DNA of 64,000 bases, taken from positions 171,889-235,888 of the forward strand of contig CAYPNF010000006.1 in assembly GCA_964411985.1 (NCBI GenBank). Direction: 5' to 3'. A program made the position numbers and the translations under genes. Within the stretch, counting starts at the first letter, position 1; every line of letters starts with the position of its first letter. The notes under the pieces were generated by a model. It had not been told where the DNA came from. It searched no databases and saw nothing but the letters and a program-made list of their open reading frames with translations. Below, one piece after another: positions 17,083-25,325 of the stretch. The DNA comes from CAYPNF01 sp964411985 (GTDB lineage: Bacteria > Verrucomicrobiota > Verrucomicrobiia > Limisphaerales > J093).

Positions 17083-17603
17083 GAACTAGTCGCTGTCGGT
17101 CGGGACGATGCAGCACCCATCATGGTGGGCATGGAAATCCTCGTCGAGCAGTTTGTCCATTCGACTTACATACGAATCCAAGTCGGTTTGGGTTACAGGG
17201 TACCTACGCTTTTCGCAGGCGGTGGTGAAGAAGGCCCGAGAGGAAGAGGCGGAAGACAATCGGGTGGTACCGGGGGGGAAGTTCTCAACGCCAACTCTAT
17301 CTGCACTTGGAATCCACGACAGCACGCCAGCCTCTGCCTGAAATACCCGAACCAGCGGGACCCAGTTCAGTCCTTTTTCACCGGCACGAGGACGGGTGTT
17401 TTGATGAGGCGAGATTTGATCGAGGCGGCGTCCTGCCGGGCCTGGCGTTTCGCCATCTGGATCAGCATCGTGGTCTTCATCGAGAGCTGGCGAATCATGG
17501 TCTGCATGCCTGTTTAATAGCATATTCCATGCCTGAATCGAGCGGTGGAAGTGCGGCCCCTGTCCTTCCCCGAGTCCGGAGTTAGCCTTCGGGAAAAGGC
17601 CTC
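17083..17603. other. Intergenic region between the exporter operon and the PocR kinase gene
   Basis: This 521-bp stretch separates two minus-strand genes. It holds one plausible small ORF (17367-17507, listed separately). A reading frame entering from 17370 and stopping at 17086 ends in a charged, His/Asp-rich tail (MDKLLDEDFHAHHDG...) that looks protein-like, but no convincing start was found for it. Promoter signals for the exporter should lie here; none is distinct by eye. Confidence 0.4.
17367..17507 (-). CDS. Possible small basic protein, 46 residues
   Basis: The ORF starts MQTMIRQLSMKTTMLIQMAK, is rich in Met, Gln, Lys and Arg, and ends PVLVPVKKD before TGA. Codon choice resembles that of neighbouring genes, with ATC, CTC and CAG frequent. 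There is only a weak AGGC before the ATG, and no family is recognised. It could equally be chance. It lies between the PocR kinase gene and the exporter operon on the same strand. Confidence 0.3.
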   Translation of the reverse strand: MQTMIRQLSMKTTMLIQMAKRQARQDAASIKSRLIKTPVLVPVKKD

Positions 17604-19373
17604 TCAGACAACCGACGGCAGTTTCGAGAGGAGTTCCGCTTGGGTGTAAGGTTTGGAAAGGAATCCCGCCAGACCCTTCCCGAGGAATCGTGTGGTCGCT
17701 TCCTGCTCGCTGAAACCACTGCACAGGATAACCTTGGCGTCGGGGCGGATCGCCCGAATCTCCCGGAAAGCCGCTTCACCGTCCAGGCGGGGCATGGTCA
17801 TGTCCAAGAGAACGCAGGCAATCGTGTCCGCATGTGCTTGGAACATCGTTACTCCCTCGCGCCCATCGCTGGCGGTGAGCACGGTAAAGCCATTCCGCTG
17901 GAGCATCCGGGTCCCAACTCGGCGAACTGGTTCCTCGTCGTCCACCAGCAGAATCGTGCCCCGTGATGACGACGCAGGAACTGCCTGAGCCTGAATTTCG
18001 GACGATCCTTGGACCAAGGGTAGTGATGGCAGAAGAACCCGGAAAAGGGATCCTCCGCCTGGGTTGCTTGAGACTTCCAAAGATCCCTTGTGACTTCGGA
18101 TAATGCCCAAGACAACCGATAGCCCGAGCCCTCGACCCATGAATTTGGTGGTAAAGAAGGGCTCACAAATGCGCTCCTGAGTCGCCTTATCCATACCACA
18201 CCCGTCATCCGAGACCTCCGCATACACGTAGATGCCTTCCGGAAGCACGGCATCCACACCTGCCTGAAAGGCCCGGTTTTGGGAATGGAGCCGCTGGTGT
18301 TCGCAAAAGACGGCTCCCGTCTGCAGCTGAACGCCACCCTCGCGGTCGCCGATGGCTTCGGAAGCGTTCGTGACGAGATTCAGCAGCACCTGACGGATTT
18401 GAGCCGGATCTCCGACCGTTGGCGGTAAAGAATCAGCCATCCGTTGTTGAAATGTGACTCGCTTGGGTACCGAGACGGAGAGCAGATCGGCCATCCCTTT
18501 GATCAGATCATTCAACTGGATCTGCTTCATGACGTAAGTGCCTTTGCCTGAGTAGGCAAGCATCTGCTTGGCGAGATCGGCGGCTCGCCGCGAAGCTCGA
18601 TCGATTTCGCTGAGGCTTTCCCGGACTGGAGAATCCTCTGGTAGATCTGATAAAGCCATGTCGGCGTGCCCAAGGATGGCAGTGAGCAGGTTGTTGAAAT
18701 CGTGTGCGATTCCCCCCGCCAGAACGCCGAGGCTCTCGAGTTTCTGAGCATGGAGTACCTGTCGCTGCAAGTTCAACCTCTCCTGTTCCGCAGCGCGGTT
18801 TTGCTCCATCAGGCGAGCCTGCTGGACGTTTTGGATCGCCAAGCGGGACAGCTGAGTCGCGATGAGATGCAGCGCTTCGCAAATCTTGGCAAACCGCTCT
18901 TTCGGCATCCTGGTTACTTCGCCCAGCGCCACCTTGAATTCCTCCTCGTTGGCACCAATCACCTTGGCGTAGGCCAGCATCGTCTGCTCGTCCGCAGAAT
19001 CTTCCAGAACTTGGCCGATAAGCCAGTTGGCGACGTGTTGTTCCCCTACGCAGATACTGGTTCCTCCATCCCAGAGTCCTCCGCTCAAGCACGGCTGCAT
19101 CAGGGGTCCACCGTGATGCTTTCTGCCGAGGACGGCATCCGAGTGGTAGCAGTTCTCCAAACCCTTGGAGGTCTTCCGAATGAGATGTTCACAAAGCCGA
19201 CAGAAATTGCTCGGGCGAGTCAGGGGTGTCCCATCCACATCCGTGATGATGGACGCGACCCCTGTGGCCTGCGCAAAGGCGTCCTGAATACGCTGGATTT
19301 CAGCAAGATCAAAGAGATCCTTTAGCTGAAGCCGTGTCGTTGGCTCCTCGAGTGGTACGGGATCCAGGTTCAT
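17604..19373 (-). CDS. PocR-domain hybrid histidine kinase with receiver
   Basis: The protein has 589 residues. The N-terminal PocR sensory domain (residues 15-165) has a Cys-rich ligand/metal-like pattern (CRLCEHL, ENCYHSD, QPCLSGG, SICVGEQH). A coiled-coil linker leads to the H-box GGIAHDFNNLLTAILGHA, with the phospho-His present. The ATPase domain has NLVTNASEAI, SDDGCGMD, CEPFFTTKFMGRGLGLS. The C-terminal receiver carries LLVDDEEPV, phospho-Asp in LLDMTMP, CSGFS and LSKPY. No membrane helices are seen, so it is probably cytoplasmic and senses a small molecule; PocR domains are thought to bind hydrocarbon-derived ligands. No partner regulator is adjacent. Confidence 0.92.
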   Translation of the reverse strand: MNLDPVPLEEPTTRLQLKDLFDLAEIQRIQDAFAQATGVASIITDVDGTPLTRPSNFCRLCEHLIRKTSKGLENCYHSDAVLGRKHHGGPLMQPCLSGGLWDGGTSICVGEQHVANWLIGQVLEDSADEQTMLAYAKVIGANEEEFKVALGEVTRMPKERFAKICEALHLIATQLSRLAIQNVQQARLMEQNRAAEQERLNLQRQVLHAQKLESLGVLAGGIAHDFNNLLTAILGHADMALSDLPEDSPVRESLSEIDRASRRAADLAKQMLAYSGKGTYVMKQIQLNDLIKGMADLLSVSVPKRVTFQQRMADSLPPTVGDPAQIRQVLLNLVTNASEAIGDREGGVQLQTGAVFCEHQRLHSQNRAFQAGVDAVLPEGIYVYAEVSDDGCGMDKATQERICEPFFTTKFMGRGLGLSVVLGIIRSHKGSLEVSSNPGGGSLFRVLLPSLPLVQGSSEIQAQAVPASSSRGTILLVDDEEPVRRVGTRMLQRNGFTVLTASDGREGVTMFQAHADTIACVLLDMTMPRLDGEAAFREIRAIRPDAKVILCSGFSEQEATTRFLGKGLAGFLSKPYTQAELLSKLPSVV

Positions 19374-19691
19374 GGTCTTGACAGGGGTGCAACCCTTCCC
19401 GCCTGGGAAGGTCGCCCCCTAGGAGAGCTCTTTCCGTTCCCTTGATGCCCTCTTTTGCATCGAGTCCCTGCCCGGATCAACGTCTTCTCTGTGTTCACAG
19501 CGTACAGTAGGCTACAGCTTCCCGCTAGCAGGCGCAAGCGTGGGAACTGCGAAAAGGGTTCACCGGAATCTTCCCGGGATTGGCCTGAATTCGTCCGAAC
19601 ACTGAGCTAGGCTGTTGCAGAGCAGGAGCCTGAAGCCGACCCTGCACGAGAAGACTGGCCTTTTTTGGCGGGGCCCCCCAATACTCTGGCC
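19374..19691. other. Divergent promoter region between the PocR kinase gene and queA
   Basis: This 318-bp spacer separates genes on opposite strands, so both promoters should be here. I see short GC-rich inverted segments but no clear -35/-10 pair, riboswitch or terminator. There is no preQ1-riboswitch-like sequence next to queA that I could recognise. Confidence 0.4.
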
Positions 19692-20765
19692 GTGCGAACG
19701 AGTGATTTTCACTATCATCTCCCGGAAGTTCTTATTGCGCAGGTTCCTACATCTGAGCGAGATGGGTCCAGACTGATGGTAGTTCACAGGAATGCTCCGT
19801 CGATCCAGCATTGCACGTTCCTTGATCTTCCCTCCTTCCTCAACGCTGGAGACGTCCTGGTATTCAACAACACTCGTGTCATCCCCGCTCGCCTTCATGG
19901 CGAGAAGAAGGGAACTGGGGGCGAAGTGGAGATGTTTCTTGTGGAACAGGTATCGCCGACCTGCTGGTGGTGTTTGGCGAAACCAGGGAAGCGTCTTCGG
20001 CCGGGCACACAAGTGACCGTCAAGAGGAGGGACGGAACTCCCAGCATGGTTCTCGCGCGTTTGATCGAGAAGAACCCGGAAGGGCATTGCCTATTTGCGT
20101 TTGAGGGATGCCCGGATCTGCTCGCCGAGCTCGATGGCTTGGGGGAGGTGCCGTTGCCACCCTATATTCGGCGAGCAGCGGGGCCGGATGGGGCTGACCA
20201 CCAGCGCTATCAGACTGTATTCGCCAAGCACCCAGGCTCCGTGGCGGCGCCTACTGCTGGACTCCATTTCTCCCCGGAACTCCTGGAGCGGTTGCAGGCT
20301 ATGGGTGTGGTGGTCAGGTTCGTGACCTTGCACGTGGGCTTGGGAACTTTTGCCCCGGTCAAATCGGAGCGGGTGGAAGACCACGTGATGCACTTCGAGA
20401 CCTACGAGCTTGGGGAAGCTGCGGTGGAAGCCATCCGTTTGGCGAAAGCGCGCGGCAACCGCGTAGTTGCGGTGGGAACCACTTCCCTCCGCACCTTGGA
20501 GGGTGCGGCACGAGCGTATGGTTTGCCTCTTTCGCCGGGAAGGGGACGCACCAACCTTTTCCTGTATCCCCCCGCTCGGTTCGAAGTGGTGGATGCTTTG
20601 CTCACCAACTTCCACCTGCCTGAATCCACGCTGTTGATGTTGGTCTGCGCTTTCGCCTCTCCCGGTACTGCGCAAGGCCGGGAGGTGGTGCTGAACGCTT
20701 ATGAGGAGGCTGTGCGCCTGAATTACCGATTCTTTAGCTACGGGGATGCTATGTTGCTCTTATGA
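19692..20765 (+). CDS. queA: S-adenosylmethionine:tRNA ribosyltransferase-isomerase QueA
   Basis: QueA transfers the ribosyl part of SAM to preQ1 at tRNA position 34, making epoxyqueuosine. The start RTSDFHYHLPEVLIAQ is the QueA signature, so GTG 19692 is chosen over the in-frame TTG at 19665; this gives 357 residues. Other marks are DVLVFNNTRVIPARL, GEVPLPPYIRR, YQTVFAKHPGSVAAPTAGLHF and THVGLGTF-like HVGLGTFAPVKSE. The stop overlaps the next gene's ATG by 4 bases (ATGA), indicating translational coupling. queE lies in the convergent operon 5 kb away. Confidence 0.95.
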   Translation: MRTSDFHYHLPEVLIAQVPTSERDGSRLMVVHRNAPSIQHCTFLDLPSFLNAGDVLVFNNTRVIPARLHGEKKGTGGEVEMFLVEQVSPTCWWCLAKPGKRLRPGTQVTVKRRDGTPSMVLARLIEKNPEGHCLFAFEGCPDLLAELDGLGEVPLPPYIRRAAGPDGADHQRYQTVFAKHPGSVAAPTAGLHFSPELLERLQAMGVVVRFVTLHVGLGTFAPVKSERVEDHVMHFETYELGEAAVEAIRLAKARGNRVVAVGTTSLRTLEGAARAYGLPLSPGRGRTNLFLYPPARFEVVDALLTNFHLPESTLLMLVCAFASPGTAQGREVVLNAYEEAVRLNYRFFSYGDAMLLL

Positions 20766-21574
20766 GCCGATCTTCTCAAGGCACTGGCAACCATGTTCTG
20801 CGGCAACCGAAGCCCCCTTCAGGGGTTGGAGTGGTGTCCATCAACCCAGCGCGATGGCGGAGTCGACCACGCCCTCACGTGGTTCTCAACATGGCGATGA
20901 CCGCTGACGGCAAGATCGCGAGCGCCAACCGCGAAATCTCCTCCTTTGGCAGTCGTTTCGACCATCGGAATCTCTACTCCATCCGCTCCAAGGCGGACGC
21001 CGTGATGTGCGGAGCTCGCACCGTGCAAGCGGAGGACGCTGATCTGGGCGTGGGACCGGAGGAATTCCACCGCGCACGACAGCGGCGAGGTCTTCCCGCC
21101 GAGAATCTCCGGGTCGTGGTGAGCAGCTCCGGGTCGATCGATCCTTCCGGACGAGTCTTCCGCGAAAGCGCCAAGCCAGCCCTGGTGTTTGTTTCCTCGC
21201 GAGCTGTTGGGAGGATAGGGGCTTTGGTTGATCTGAACGCGCAATTCTGCGTTTGCGGGGCTGAACGCGTCGACTTGGAGGCTGCTCTGGCCTGGCTGCG
21301 GGAGACTTACGGTGTAAAGCGGCTGGTTTGCGAAGGGGGGGCCGAACTGAACGATTCCATGTTCCGCGCCGACTTGGTGGACGAGATCTTTCTGACGGTG
21401 TGTCCGTTGGTGTTTGGGGGAAGGACTGCCCCCACCATCAGCGAAGGGACCGGCTTTGCCCGGCTGGCCGACGCGGCACAGTTCGAATTGGTTACTATCC
21501 GTCGAGTGGAGGCGGAAGCGTTTCTGCACTATCGCCGTCGCGAGGGGAGATCATCACCACCATCTCGCCCTTGA
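20762..21574 (+). CDS. RibD C-terminal-type reductase (riboflavin/deazapurine family)
   Basis: The 270-residue protein is a RibD_C/dihydrofolate-reductase-fold NADPH reductase without the deaminase domain. Visible marks are VVLNMAMTADGKIAS (residue 40), the YSIRSKADAVMCGARTVQAEDADL substrate/NADPH region, KRLVCEGGAELNDSMF, and FLTVCPLVFGG. Stand-alone members reduce pyrimidine intermediates in riboflavin synthesis or act on related substrates. It is translationally coupled to queA. Its last 27 codons overlap the convergent rsmI by 80 bp. The exact substrate is inferred only from the fold. Confidence 0.85.
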   Translation: MSRSSQGTGNHVLRQPKPPSGVGVVSINPARWRSRPRPHVVLNMAMTADGKIASANREISSFGSRFDHRNLYSIRSKADAVMCGARTVQAEDADLGVGPEEFHRARQRRGLPAENLRVVVSSSGSIDPSGRVFRESAKPALVFVSSRAVGRIGALVDLNAQFCVCGAERVDLEAALAWLRETYGVKRLVCEGGAELNDSMFRADLVDEIFLTVCPLVFGGRTAPTISEGTGFARLADAAQFELVTIRRVEAEAFLHYRRREGRSSPPSRP

Positions 21575-22238
21575 GCGGCCTTTGCCGGGCGCGGTCGAGG
21601 AGTTCCTGGGGGGTGCCGCGAAGGAATTCCTCGAATTTCTTGGTCAGTTCTCGGGCCAGAACCACAGGGCGGGCGGGAGCGAGTTCCAGCAGCTCTTCGA
21701 GCAGCTTCTGGATTCGGTAGGGTGACTCGTAGAGCACCAGGGTACCCGGCAGGCTCAAAACCGAGGCCAAACGCTTGCGCCGCTGACCGGATTTGTGAGG
21801 CAGGAAACCCACAAAATGGAACTCATCGGTTGGGAGTCCGCTTGCGATGATTCCCGCTACCAGCGCGCAAGGGCCGGGCACCGACTCCACGCGAAATCCA
21901 GCCGCGATGGCTCCTGAGACGACCCGGCTTCCAGGGTCACTGATTCCTGGGGTGCCGGAATCGGTCACCAGAGCCACCTTCTCGCCCCGGCCGAGACGCT
22001 GAAGAATCTGCTCCTCCCGTGCGGCTTCGTTGAACTTGAAGTAACTGATCAGCGGTTTGCTGATCTGGAAGTGCCGCAGCAGATTTGCGGTATGGCGCGT
22101 ATCTTCCGCAGCGATCACGTCGCATTCCCTGAGTACTCTCAGAGCACGCAGCGTGATGTCCTCGAGGTTGCCGATCGGCGTCGCCACCAGGTAGAGGGTG
22201 GAGAGCGTCAGGGCCGGGTGGGATCTGGGGTCGTCCAT
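21495..22238 (-). CDS. rsmI: 16S rRNA (cytidine-1402-2'-O)-methyltransferase RsmI
   Basis: RsmI methylates the ribose of C1402 in the ribosomal P site. Motifs are YLVATPIGNLEDITLRAL at residue 16, AAEDTRHTANLLRHF, LVTDSGTPGISDPG and SVPGPCALVAGIIASGLP. The length of 247 lacks the longer C-terminal part of E. coli RsmI (286), which is common. It is the last gene of a five-gene minus-strand operon and overlaps the preceding SpoU methyltransferase gene by 31 bp. Its 3' end overlaps the convergent reductase gene. Confidence 0.94.
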   Translation of the reverse strand: MDDPRSHPALTLSTLYLVATPIGNLEDITLRALRVLRECDVIAAEDTRHTANLLRHFQISKPLISYFKFNEAAREEQILQRLGRGEKVALVTDSGTPGISDPGSRVVSGAIAAGFRVESVPGPCALVAGIIASGLPTDEFHFVGFLPHKSGQRRKRLASVLSLPGTLVLYESPYRIQKLLEELLELAPARPVVLARELTKKFEEFLRGTPQELLDRARQRPLKGEMVVMISPRDGDSAETLPPPLDG

Positions 22239-23074
22239 GGCAGGGGGTGGTGGGCTGAGGCGTAGTGGCCACGTTGGCGGTTGGCTTCGTAAAGGAAAAC
22301 CGCGGCGGCGCTTCCAACGTTGAGCGAATCGATGTGAGCGGGCATGGGGACGGCGGCAGCCTCATCGCAGGCCTGCAAGACTGGCTTGGAGATGCCGTGC
22401 CCTTCACTTCCAAACACGACGCACACATCGCCTTTGAGCTGACTTTGTGGCAGCGCCACCTGGTCGGTATGGGGGTGAGCCGCGAGGCTGCGGATACCGT
22501 TTCTGCGAAGCAGATTCAAGGTATAGACCAAGTCATTGGTCTCGAGCACGGGCATTTGGAATACGGTGCCCATGGACCCGCGCACCGCACGGCGCAGGTA
22601 GGGGCTTCCGGAGGTTTCACCCACAAGGATTCCTTGAACTCCAAAGGCGGCACAATTGCGAACGAGGGCTCCCAAGTTCTCCGCATTGGCCAAACCATCC
22701 ACCGCAACAAAAAGACGGGGCGAGGGGGTAGCGGCCAGGAGTTGCTCCAGGCTCCATGGTTTCGGCATCCGGCCCACTGCGAGAACCCCCTGGTACATGC
22801 TATAGCCGGTGAGGGTTTCGAGTAACTTCTTTTCGGCCAGGAAGACGTGGACCGTCTCAGAGCGCTGGGCGATGAGCGGTTCCAGCACCTGAAACCACTT
22901 CTCCGGCAGCAGAACCGAGAGCACGGTGAGGGGGCTTTGAAGCAAGCGGCGAACCACCTTTTCCCCTTCCGCCACAAAGATCCTTTGGCGCCAGTGCTCC
23001 TCCTGCATGCGCATGCTCTGGTAGGGCGCCAGGTCGGGTAAGTCAAAACTCTGAATGTGGGTGACGGTATACAT
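22208..23074 (-). CDS. TrmH/SpoU-family RNA 2'-O-methyltransferase
   Basis: This is a SPOUT enzyme of 288 residues: an N-terminal RNA-binding part (FVAEGEKVVRRLLQ, residue 33) and a C-terminal knotted SAM domain with ANAENLGALVRNCAAFGV, VVFGSEGHGIS and MPAHIDSLNVGSAAAVFLYE. These are the three SpoU motifs. The target could be 23S rRNA or tRNA; it cannot be told from the sequence. The last 25 residues (His/Pro-rich) lie beyond the usual end and include the overlap with rsmI. It starts 9 bp after the rsmA stop, within one operon. Confidence 0.92.
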   Translation of the reverse strand: MYTVTHIQSFDLPDLAPYQSMRMQEEHWRQRIFVAEGEKVVRRLLQSPLTVLSVLLPEKWFQVLEPLIAQRSETVHVFLAEKKLLETLTGYSMYQGVLAVGRMPKPWSLEQLLAATPSPRLFVAVDGLANAENLGALVRNCAAFGVQGILVGETSGSPYLRRAVRGSMGTVFQMPVLETNDLVYTLNLLRRNGIRSLAAHPHTDQVALPQSQLKGDVCVVFGSEGHGISKPVLQACDEAAAVPMPAHIDSLNVGSAAAVFLYEANRQRGHYASAHHPLPWTTPDPTRP

Positions 23075-23083
23075 GCGCCAACT

Positions 23084-24010
23084 CTAGAGGCTGGGATGGA
23101 ACATGCGTAGAAGTCGGATGAACTGGTCGAGTCCCACTTGCTCGGCTCGGATCATGGGATCGAGTCCCAGAGCCTGAAAGGCAGCTTCGATGGCCTGTTC
23201 CTGGTATCGGGCTCGCAGAAGCTTGGACATCTTCTTTCTGCGCTGGTTGAACGCCAGTTTGACGAGGGTGGTGAAGAGGGGACGCTCCGCTTCTCTGAGC
23301 AGTTCCTCCTTCCGGCGATTCAGCACCACGCATCCCGAGTCAACGTTGGGCGGAGGAAAAAAGGAACCGGCAGGAATCCGAAAGGCTCTTCTCGCCTCGT
23401 AACGCTGCTGAATCAGCAGGGTCAAGATCCCGTAATCCCCACTCCCCTCCGGACTGACCAGGCGGTCGATGACCTCGCTTTGCAGCGTCACGACGATGGA
23501 CGCAGGCGGATGGCGGTGAAGTGCGAGCTCCACCAGGATGGGGGAGGCGACAGAGTAGGGGAGGTTGGAGACAACCTTCCAGGCAGTCCAATCCTGATGA
23601 GGTTGCTCGCGGATCCAAGCGAGCGCGTCGGCCTGCAGGACGTGTACCCGGTCGAAGCCGGCGAACCGCTCCTCCAGAATTCGGACCAACCGTTCATCCA
23701 TCTCGACTGCCGTGATATCGGCCCCGCTCTCGAGCAAAGCGGTGGTAAGGGGGCCCAGGCCGGGACCAATCTCCAGGACTCTATCCCCCGCCGCCACTTG
23801 TGCCTCTTTTGTGATTCGAAGCAGGTGGTGCTGGTCATGCAGGAAATTCTGCCCCATCGACCTTGTGAGCTGGAGATCATGGTCACCCAGGAGCTTGCGA
23901 ATGCTGCCCAGCGAGAGGTGGATGTTACCTGGGGGCAAACCGCGACTGGTGGGCGCGGGCTGGACCTGAGGGATGAGCCGCTGCGGTTTCTGGGAAGGTG
24001 GGTTATCCAT
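23084..24010 (-). CDS. rsmA: 16S rRNA adenine-1518/1519 N6-dimethyltransferase RsmA (KsgA)
   Basis: RsmA dimethylates A1518 and A1519 late in 30S assembly. A Pro-rich leader of about 40 residues precedes the usual start (TRSMGQNFLHDQHHLLRI). The Rossmann motif VLEIGPGLGPLTTALLE, the EMDERLV motif II, and the catalytic VSNLPYSVASPILVE are all present; the C-terminal domain has FFPPPNVDSG. It overlaps the preceding aminotransferase gene by 8 bp. The 308 length is slightly above average because of the leader; later starts are possible. Confidence 0.95.
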   Translation of the reverse strand: MDNPPSQKPQRLIPQVQPAPTSRGLPPGNIHLSLGSIRKLLGDHDLQLTRSMGQNFLHDQHHLLRITKEAQVAAGDRVLEIGPGLGPLTTALLESGADITAVEMDERLVRILEERFAGFDRVHVLQADALAWIREQPHQDWTAWKVVSNLPYSVASPILVELALHRHPPASIVVTLQSEVIDRLVSPEGSGDYGILTLLIQQRYEARRAFRIPAGSFFPPPNVDSGCVVLNRRKEELLREAERPLFTTLVKLAFNQRRKKMSKLLRARYQEQAIEAAFQALGLDPMIRAEQVGLDQFIRLLRMFHPSL

Positions 24011-25316
24011 GGTTGGGAATGTGATCCAGTTCGGCCTGCAGGGCCTTTACGACGTTTCGCAACTGCCGCACGGGGATGTTGAGAGGAGGGGTGAATCCCA
24101 GCACGTCGGCGTGTTCCCCCTCGGGCAAGAGAATGAAGCCGGAATACAACAGGCGAGTGACAAGACGGAGAACCAGCTCCGTGGCAGGGCGGCCATCCCG
24201 GTGCCGGAACTCGATGCCTGCCATAAGGCCGAGGCCTGTCACCCTCTTTCGGATCCCCCGCGGAACACGGAGTCCGAGGAGCATTCGACGCAATTCAGCG
24301 CCGGACGCCAGGCTTTTCTTCACGAGCCCCTGTCTTCTGATCTCACGAATTTGTGCCAAGGCCATAGCGCACCCGACCGGGTGTCCAAGGAAGGTGCTGG
24401 TGTGGATAGCCTCCCCTTTGGACTTTGGCCAGGCGGCATCCATGAGCTTAGACCTGCCCACGCAAGCCGAGAGAGGGAAGCCGCCGGTGAGAGCTTTACC
24501 CAGGCATATCAAGTCGGGAATGGTTCCTGTGTGTTCGCAGGCAAACCATGCCCCCGTTCGGCCAAAGCCGGTGTACACTTCGTCGAGAATGAGGAGAAGG
24601 CCATGCTCATCGGCCAATTCTCGCAGTAGCGGCAGGAAGCCTTGAGGTGGCACCCGAATACCGCCTCGCCCTTGGATCGGTTCCACCAGAATCGCTCCCG
24701 GTTGCTGCGTGTGAAGGCTCCGCTCTAAAAGGGCTCGCAGGCTAGTGAGATCTGGCCGCGAGCTGGGGAATGGCACAAATATTCCAAACTCACGCAGCTG
24801 GTTCCGGAAGGGACTGCGGAACATTTCCCGGTGGGTGGCGTTAAGAGTTCCGTAGCCCAGTCCGTGGTAAGCCCCTTCAAAGCAAAGGACCCCGGCCCGG
24901 CCTGTGGCCAGGTGAGCCGTTTTGAGCGCACCCTCCACAGCCTCAAAACCCGAATTGGCAAAAAGGACTTTCCCATGTTCAGCACCGTTGGTCCACCGTC
25001 CAAAAGTAAGATCACTCAGCTCCTTCGCAAGTTGGGCTTTGCCGGCGTGGGGATGGACATCCCCCATCGCATGTGTGAGCCGTTTCAGTTGGTGCGTCGC
25101 TGCGGCTACGACCTGCCGGTTGGCATGACCCGCTGCCGCCACTCCGAATCCCGCGGTCAGGTCCAGGTACTTCCTGCCTTCGGGGTCCCAGACGTGCACA
25201 CCCTCGGCTCGCTCCCAAACGATGGGCCAGCCATCGGCCGGTGACATGTAAGTCACGTTCGGCGACTCATATTCGGTGAGCCACTCCAGGACCTGGGGGG
25301 TAGGCAAGGCACACAT
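24003..25316 (-). CDS. Class III PLP-dependent aminotransferase of unknown substrate
   Basis: The 437-residue enzyme has the class III signature LLILDEVYTGFGRTGAWFACEHTGTIPD followed by the PLP-lysine in CLGKALTGGFPLSACVG. The cofactor phosphate region is VLFANSGFEAVEGALKTA, and the N-terminal KYLDLTAGFGVAAAGHANRQV is typical. The family includes ornithine, 4-aminobutyrate, diaminobutyrate and amine aminotransferases; motif reading does not separate these. It sits between queE (9 bp away) and rsmA (8-bp overlap), inside an RNA-modification operon. Whether that placement is functional is not known. Confidence 0.9.
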   Translation of the reverse strand: MCALPTPQVLEWLTEYESPNVTYMSPADGWPIVWERAEGVHVWDPEGRKYLDLTAGFGVAAAGHANRQVVAAATHQLKRLTHAMGDVHPHAGKAQLAKELSDLTFGRWTNGAEHGKVLFANSGFEAVEGALKTAHLATGRAGVLCFEGAYHGLGYGTLNATHREMFRSPFRNQLREFGIFVPFPSSRPDLTSLRALLERSLHTQQPGAILVEPIQGRGGIRVPPQGFLPLLRELADEHGLLLILDEVYTGFGRTGAWFACEHTGTIPDLICLGKALTGGFPLSACVGRSKLMDAAWPKSKGEAIHTSTFLGHPVGCAMALAQIREIRRQGLVKKSLASGAELRRMLLGLRVPRGIRKRVTGLGLMAGIEFRHRDGRPATELVLRLVTRLLYSGFILLPEGEHADVLGFTPPLNIPVRQLRNVVKALQAELDHIPNHG

Positions 25317-25325
25317 CGACGTGAG

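Noticed and set aside
17086..17724. 212-codon minus-strand frame covering the spacer and the end of the PocR kinase gene
   Set aside because: Its first third is a shadow of the kinase receiver domain in another frame; only its tail looks coding, without a start.
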